This document shows, in pieces, positions 61,301-64,000 of a stretch of DNA of 64,000 bases (positions are counted from its first letter, which is position 1; each line of letters begins with the position of its first letter). The DNA lies in assembly GCF_024707525.1 (NCBI RefSeq), contig NZ_CP062231.1, positions 1,736,001 through 1,800,000 on the forward strand, given 5' to 3'. Position numbers and translations under genes: made by a program. The notes beneath the pieces were generated by a model. That model did not search any database. It was not told the DNA's origin and saw only the letters and a program-made list of their open reading frames with translations. The stretch comes from Rhizobium sp. TH2 (GTDB taxonomy: Bacteria; Pseudomonadota; Alphaproteobacteria; Rhizobiales; Rhizobiaceae).

Positions 61301-61860
61301 GAACTTCCGTCAGAATAAGACAGCGGGTGACTGTTGACCTGCGCATCCGCACTGCGGATCGTGCCGTCGGCATTATAGGATTGCTGGTGGAAGCTGAATT
61401 CGTCAACGTCTGGCGTCTGCGACAACCAGGTCACGACCCAGCCGCCATCGGCGAGCGCGACCACCTGCTGGCTCAACGCGTTAGCCGGCGTGGGCGCGTT
61501 TACCGCTGCCTCGCCACCCAGCGGGGTTCCATCGGCTTTGTATGCTTGCGAGAAGAGGTCATAGCTGCCGTCGGCATGCGAGCTCTGCCACACAACCACC
61601 CATCCGCCATCGCCCAATGCCGCGATCTGAGGATCAACCTGGACTCCTGACGTTATCGTATTGACCGGCGTTTCACTGTCGTGCGGCGTGCCATCGGCAT
61701 CGTATCGCTGCTGGTAGACGCCATGGAGATCACCATCTTGTCCGTAAGACATCCACGTCACCACCCACCCGCCGTCGGTCAGCGTGGTGATCTGAGGCGC
61801 GCTTTGTTCGCTCGTCGTATAGGTATTGATCTGCGTCTCGGTGCCGGAAATCACGCTCAT
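58375..61860 (-). CDS. large secreted RTX adhesin-like protein: propeller repeats, cadherin-like repeats, calcium roll, 1161 aa
   Basis: No Sec signal. Residues about 20-430 hold eight repeats of about 50-60 residues with the core ALxDGGWVVTW and a xGVYQQxYxADG turn, likely an eight-blade propeller. Residues about 440-930 hold five CADG-type immunoglobulin-like units (LPDWLDFDPATRTFSGTP, DVGTLTVKV, VENTNDAP). A further cadherin-like unit runs to about 1040, then RTX repeats (GGNGEDNFT, GKGGRDKLT, GDLGSDTFFF) and a tail ending HLGKGDFMF, like the small RTX proteins. Probably exported by type I secretion as a surface or matrix protein that binds sugars or cells in a calcium-dependent way. Confidence 0.85.
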   Translation of the reverse strand: MSVISGTETQINTYTTSEQSAPQITTLTDGGWVVTWMSYGQDGDLHGVYQQRYDADGTPHDSETPVNTITSGVQVDPQIAALGDGGWVVVWQSSHADGSYDLFSQAYKADGTPLGGEAAVNAPTPANALSQQVVALADGGWVVTWLSQTPDVDEFSFHQQSYNADGTIRSADAQVNSHPLSYSDGSSDVHRTTALADGGWVVSWSHYDPATSTASLVQQAYNEDGSAHATETLVTTHFDRDLQITSLTDGGWITTWRGTGDADGLGIYQQRYDSDGIAASDAMLVNTDVPPVQSDPSINALPGGGWVVAWLTLGQDGAIYQQAYSADGTPLGTEMMVNVTNASNEYDPIVTALVDGSWVVTWAYGEDGAGAGVFQQAFNPDGSRHGTELRVNDYTTGNQYDAQVTALPDGGWVVTWHSGSQDGDGFGVYQRVFHIDDHPPATMEGIANQTAPEDAPFTFQIPADLFSDFEGDAFTYSALVNGTDLPDWLHFDDATRTFTGTPANGDVGPLTVTVIVSSNNGAQTSNTFVINVTNTNDAPQLGGAIASGSAIEDSPFTFTFAANHFFDVDVGDTLTYSATSADGSALPDWLDFDPATRTFSGTPLNGDVGTLTVKVIASDGSLSASTTFDIVVENTNDAPVAIPFTPPTVMEDIPFSFSIAGAFTDADLGDTLSYEVLDYPAWMTFDASTGTISGALGNEYVGIVSITVRASDGDVTVDNTFELVVENTNDAPTSSGSLGEQDVFEDSELNFTFDADMFVDQDIGDTLTYSATLEDGSDLPDWLDFDPATRTFSGTPNNGDVGTLSIKLTASDGALSASRTFDLWVRNTNDAPVVSQTIDNQVVYEDSPFTLALQPGTFVDVDLGDTLTYSATMEDGNSLPEWLIFDAVTGTFTGTPLDADVGSFAIFVTAWDGSLGVTTSFTLTVNNVNDAPTGLDKTVTTLEDTAYTFSAADFGYADTENNGFKEIIVSALPGSGELKLGGVVVEAGDHIAVADLATLTWLADKDAYGDGLDAFSFQVVDDGQTAHGGSDTDATPDVISFDVDEVTDIYTGGNGEDNFTGTTAHDVFNGKGGRDKLTGDLGSDTFFFGRKYGRDTITDFEASGVDHDIVDLSKLKGFDNLKDVKAALEKHGSDVWLEAGKDVLVLEDVNIKHLGKGDFMF

Positions 61861-62127
61861 GGCTCAGACCTCCGTCATCGCATGAAATGACGGAAGGGCG
61901 CGCGCGCCCGTGACAAAACCTTGCTCATGCGTCTTCCCCCAAATGCGCCGCTTGCCCCGGCATCGGTGACCGGCAAGGCTTGATGACGCAAAAGGCGGCA
62001 GGGCCGCAAATGCACCGCATGCCCACGCCGCTTCCATGGCACAGGCCCGCGCCGAAACTCATAGCGTCAAACGCATGTGTGTGTTTGACTTTTTCTGGGG
62101 GGCATTCCGGTTGGACTTGGCGACAGC
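61861..62127. other. intergenic region between two RTX genes
   Basis: 267 bp with the promoter of the large RTX gene expected at its left. No small gene was supported. Two CATG/GTGTGT-rich motifs near 62065-62090 are noted without interpretation. Confidence 0.35.
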
Positions 62128-62844
62128 TTAGAAGAAGTCGAAATACTTGTCCTTGCCCTCGATCTGGGCGGCCTGCGTCTCGTTGTCAAATTCAAACGTC
62201 AGCGTGTCGCCGGTCGGCAGTTCGAGGATGAGGTTTACTCCGTCTTCCGTGACGACCTGGGTGAAGACGATGTCGTCGTAGAGGTAATAGTCCATATAGA
62301 TGAAGTCGTGGTCCTTGCCGGTCAGGTCGAAATCGGTGACGGTGTCGCTGTCATAACCGGTCAGAAAGGCGAAGTGATCGGCGCCGGCGCCGCCGGTCAG
62401 CGTGTCATTGCCGCGATGGCCGTAGAACCAGTCGTCGCCGCCCTTGCCGTTGAGCGTGTCGTCACCGGCAAAGCCCCACATGCTGTCCTTCTTCGCCGAA
62501 CCGCTGACCATGTCGTCGCCGTCCATCAGCCCATGCAGGATGCGAAAGGGGTCGCTTTTCAGGCTGAATGCCTTGAAGATGTCGGCGGAATCAACCTCCA
62601 GATTGTCGAATGTGTAAATCCGCTGGCCCTTGTTGTTGAAGAACTCGGCGCTCTCTATCGTGCCATCGGTGATGACGTTCTGGGTCTTTTCGAAGTTCTC
62701 GCCTTCGAAGACCATGGACGTGCCGTCCTTGTCCTTCAGGGTGAATGTGTCGTCGATGAGTTTCGAGATAACGAGCGTCTTGCCGTCGAACTGGGAGAAG
62801 TTGTCGAAATCGGGCAGTCTCTTGCCGTAGACGATCGTAGCCAT
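62128..62844 (-). CDS. small RTX-type calcium-binding protein C, 238 aa
   Basis: Third of the small RTX proteins. Start at ATG 62844 has GAGGA 8 bases upstream. The N-terminal domain (about 1-110; [46 protein letters not shown]) matches the N-domains of proteins A and B in strand order and in the closing IFKAF/LHSF element. RTX repeats [36 protein letters not shown] follow, then [21 protein letters not shown]. The end is YFDFF, a relaxed form of the DFxF ending. Divergent from aspS. Confidence 0.88.
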   Translation of the reverse strand: MATIVYGKRLPDFDNFSQFDGKTLVISKLIDDTFTLKDKDGTSMVFEGENFEKTQNVITDGTIESAEFFNNKGQRIYTFDNLEVDSADIFKAFSLKSDPFRILHGLMDGDDMVSGSAKKDSMWGFAGDDTLNGKGGDDWFYGHRGNDTLTGGAGADHFAFLTGYDSDTVTDFDLTGKDHDFIYMDYYLYDDIVFTQVVTEDGVNLILELPTGDTLTFEFDNETQAAQIEGKDKYFDFF

Positions 62845-62999
62845 TGTGGAATCCTCATGATGCCTTGGCCGGACAAGACACGATGAGGGTTGCGCTGGGC
62901 TTGTCGCGCCCTCCCGCCTTGACAAATCGGGCACATCATGCGCTTGTCCCGCCGAATTTTAACGACCCATTTCCCGGGATTCCCGGCAGGATATTCGAC

Positions 63000-64000
63000 A
63001 TGCAGGACCAACAGTTTCACCGCTACCGCAGCCATACATGCGCGGCACTCCGCAAATCCGACGTCGGCCAGACCGTGCGTATTTCCGGCTGGGTGCATCG
63101 CGTGCGCGACCACGGCGGCCTGCTGTTCATCGACCTGCGCGACCATTACGGCATGACCCAGATCGTCGTCGATCCGGATTCGCCTGCCTTCAAGGCGGCC
63201 GAGACCGTGCGCGGCGAATGGGTGATCCGTATCGACGGCCTGGTCAAGGCTCGCTCCGAGGAGACCGTCAACAAGCAGATGGCGACCGGCGAGATCGAAC
63301 TCTACGCACAGGAGATCGAAGTGCTCTCCGCCGCCAAGGAGCTGCCCTTGCCGGTGTTCGGCGAGCCCGATTATCCCGAGGACATCCGCCTGAAATACCG
63401 CTTCCTCGATCTCCGTCGCGAGACGCTGCACAAGAACATCGTCAAGCGCAGCCAGATCATCTCCGACATGCGCAACCGGATGACCGATATCGGCTTCGGC
63501 GAATATTCGACGCCGATCCTGACCGCGTCGTCGCCAGAAGGCGCGCGCGACTTCCTGGTGCCGTCGCGCATCCATCCCGGCACGTTCTTCGCGCTGCCGC
63601 AGGCGCCGCAGCAGTACAAGCAGCTTCTGATGGTGGCCGGCTTCGACCGCTATTTCCAGATCGCGCCCTGCTTCCGCGACGAAGACCCGCGCGCCGACCG
63701 CCTGCCGGGCGAATTCTACCAGCTCGACGTCGAAATGAGCTTCGTGACGCAGGAAGACGTGTGGGACACGATGGGTCCCGTGATGACCGAAGTGTTCGAG
63801 AAATTCGCCGACGGCAAGCCGGTGACCAAGGACTGGCCGCGCATTCCTTACGATGTCGCGATCCGCAAATACGGTTCCGACAAGCCTGATCTCCGCAACC
63901 CGATCGAGATGCAGAGCGTCACCGAGCATTTCGCCGGTTCGGGTTTCAAGGTGTTCGCCGGCATGATCGAGAAGAACCCGAAGGTCGAGGTCTGGGCAAT
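63000..64000 (+). CDS. aspS: aspartyl-tRNA synthetase, N-terminal part (runs off the window)
   Basis: Class IIb synthetase charging tRNA-Asp. The N-terminal OB anticodon-binding fold (about 1-110) shows [23 protein letters not shown]; then [14 protein letters not shown] leads to the catalytic domain with [23 protein letters not shown] (motif 1 region), [14 protein letters not shown] and motif 2 [21 protein letters not shown]. 333 codons are visible; the family has about 595. Probably the non-discriminating bacterial type. Start ATG at 63000. Confidence 0.97.
   Translation, partial: MQDQQFHRYRSHTCAALRKSDVGQTVRISGWVHRVRDHGGLLFIDLRDHYGMTQIVVDPDSPAFKAAETVRGEWVIRIDGLVKARSEETVNKQMATGEIELYAQEIEVLSAAKELPLPVFGEPDYPEDIRLKYRFLDLRRETLHKNIVKRSQIISDMRNRMTDIGFGEYSTPILTASSPEGARDFLVPSRIHPGTFFALPQAPQQYKQLLMVAGFDRYFQIAPCFRDEDPRADRLPGEFYQLDVEMSFVTQEDVWDTMGPVMTEVFEKFADGKPVTKDWPRIPYDVAIRKYGSDKPDLRNPIEMQSVTEHFAGSGFKVFAGMIEKNPKVEVWA

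Noticed and set aside
63038..63889. 283-codon plus-strand frame overlapping aspS
   Set aside because: Out-of-phase shadow of aspS, whose motifs 1 and 2 are intact in the true frame.
1..64000. tRNA or rRNA genes
   Set aside because: No T-loop/acceptor-stem combination or rRNA-like conserved sequence was seen; GGTTCGAACC near 3994 is within a coding region and lacks a cloverleaf.

Overview
The window is about 64 kb of GC-rich chromosomal DNA from an alphaproteobacterium of the order Hyphomicrobiales, most likely a member of the Rhizobiaceae. The grounds are the gene content and order (ndk, moaE-moaD-pgsA, DUF3572-divK-pleD, SDR-uvrC next to a RopB-like porin, purM-purN, AI-2E permease-hdaA-ppk-ppx, rnd, aspS), the DivK/PleD cell-cycle proteins, HdaA, a HWE/HisKA_2-type kinase, an alphaproteobacterial LexA box (GAAC-N7-GAAC) and palindromic intergenic repeats. 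No rRNA, tRNA, CRISPR array, transposase or phage gene was seen.

Layout. 0-9 kb: end of an unknown gene, DinB-fold protein, GST, ndk; then on the minus strand a possible operon of a CGNR regulator, a lipoprotein and two paralogous exported proteins, facing a lone LivH-type permease across a near-perfect palindrome; then moaE-moaD-pgsA. 9-26 kb: two-winged-helix regulator, OmpW-like barrel, sulfotransferase, a flavin-dependent dehydrogenase/HxlR pair between two copies of a 43-nt repeat, a 28-residue membrane peptide under a LexA box, dnaE, a TetR/NmrA/DUF1772 module, L,D-transpeptidase, dinB, a HAD protein, DUF3572, divK and pleD. 26-34 kb: a 647-bp gene-free stretch with an anaerobox-like site and a candidate structured RNA, then uvrC, a pteridine-reductase-like SDR, a RopB-like porin, a GST, an RNase T2 overlapping an exported partner, a phosphodiesterase and a TadG-like protein. 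34-44 kb: a DUF2182/DUF1326 cassette bounded by rlmJ on one side and a diverged rlmJ 3'-end remnant on the other, a molybdopterin oxidoreductase with NudK, SEC-C protein, cold-shock protein, a histidine kinase with a response regulator, and a repeat-rich gap. 44-64 kb: purMN, an exported cysteine protein, an omptin, AI-2E permease, hdaA, ppk, ppx, four RTX-type calcium-binding proteins interleaved with rnd and an MFS gene, and the start of aspS.

How the genes work together. Most named genes are housekeeping: nucleotide and purine synthesis, molybdopterin synthase, phospholipid synthesis, replication and repair (dnaE, dinB, uvrC, hdaA), cell-cycle signalling (divK, pleD) and polyphosphate turnover (ppk, ppx). 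The accessory interest lies in envelope and secreted proteins. The best candidates for undescribed biology are the symmetric promoter-operator at 6563-6605 with its exported-protein operon, the SOS-controlled micro-peptide before dnaE, the rlmJ-bounded DUF2182/DUF1326 cassette, and the cluster of small RTX proteins that share an N-terminal domain and a DFxF-like C-terminus but have no transporter nearby. From remembered Sinorhizobium/Agrobacterium gene order, uvrC and pgsA are normally adjacent; here about 18 kb including dnaE-dinB-divK-pleD lies between them, which suggests a translocation.
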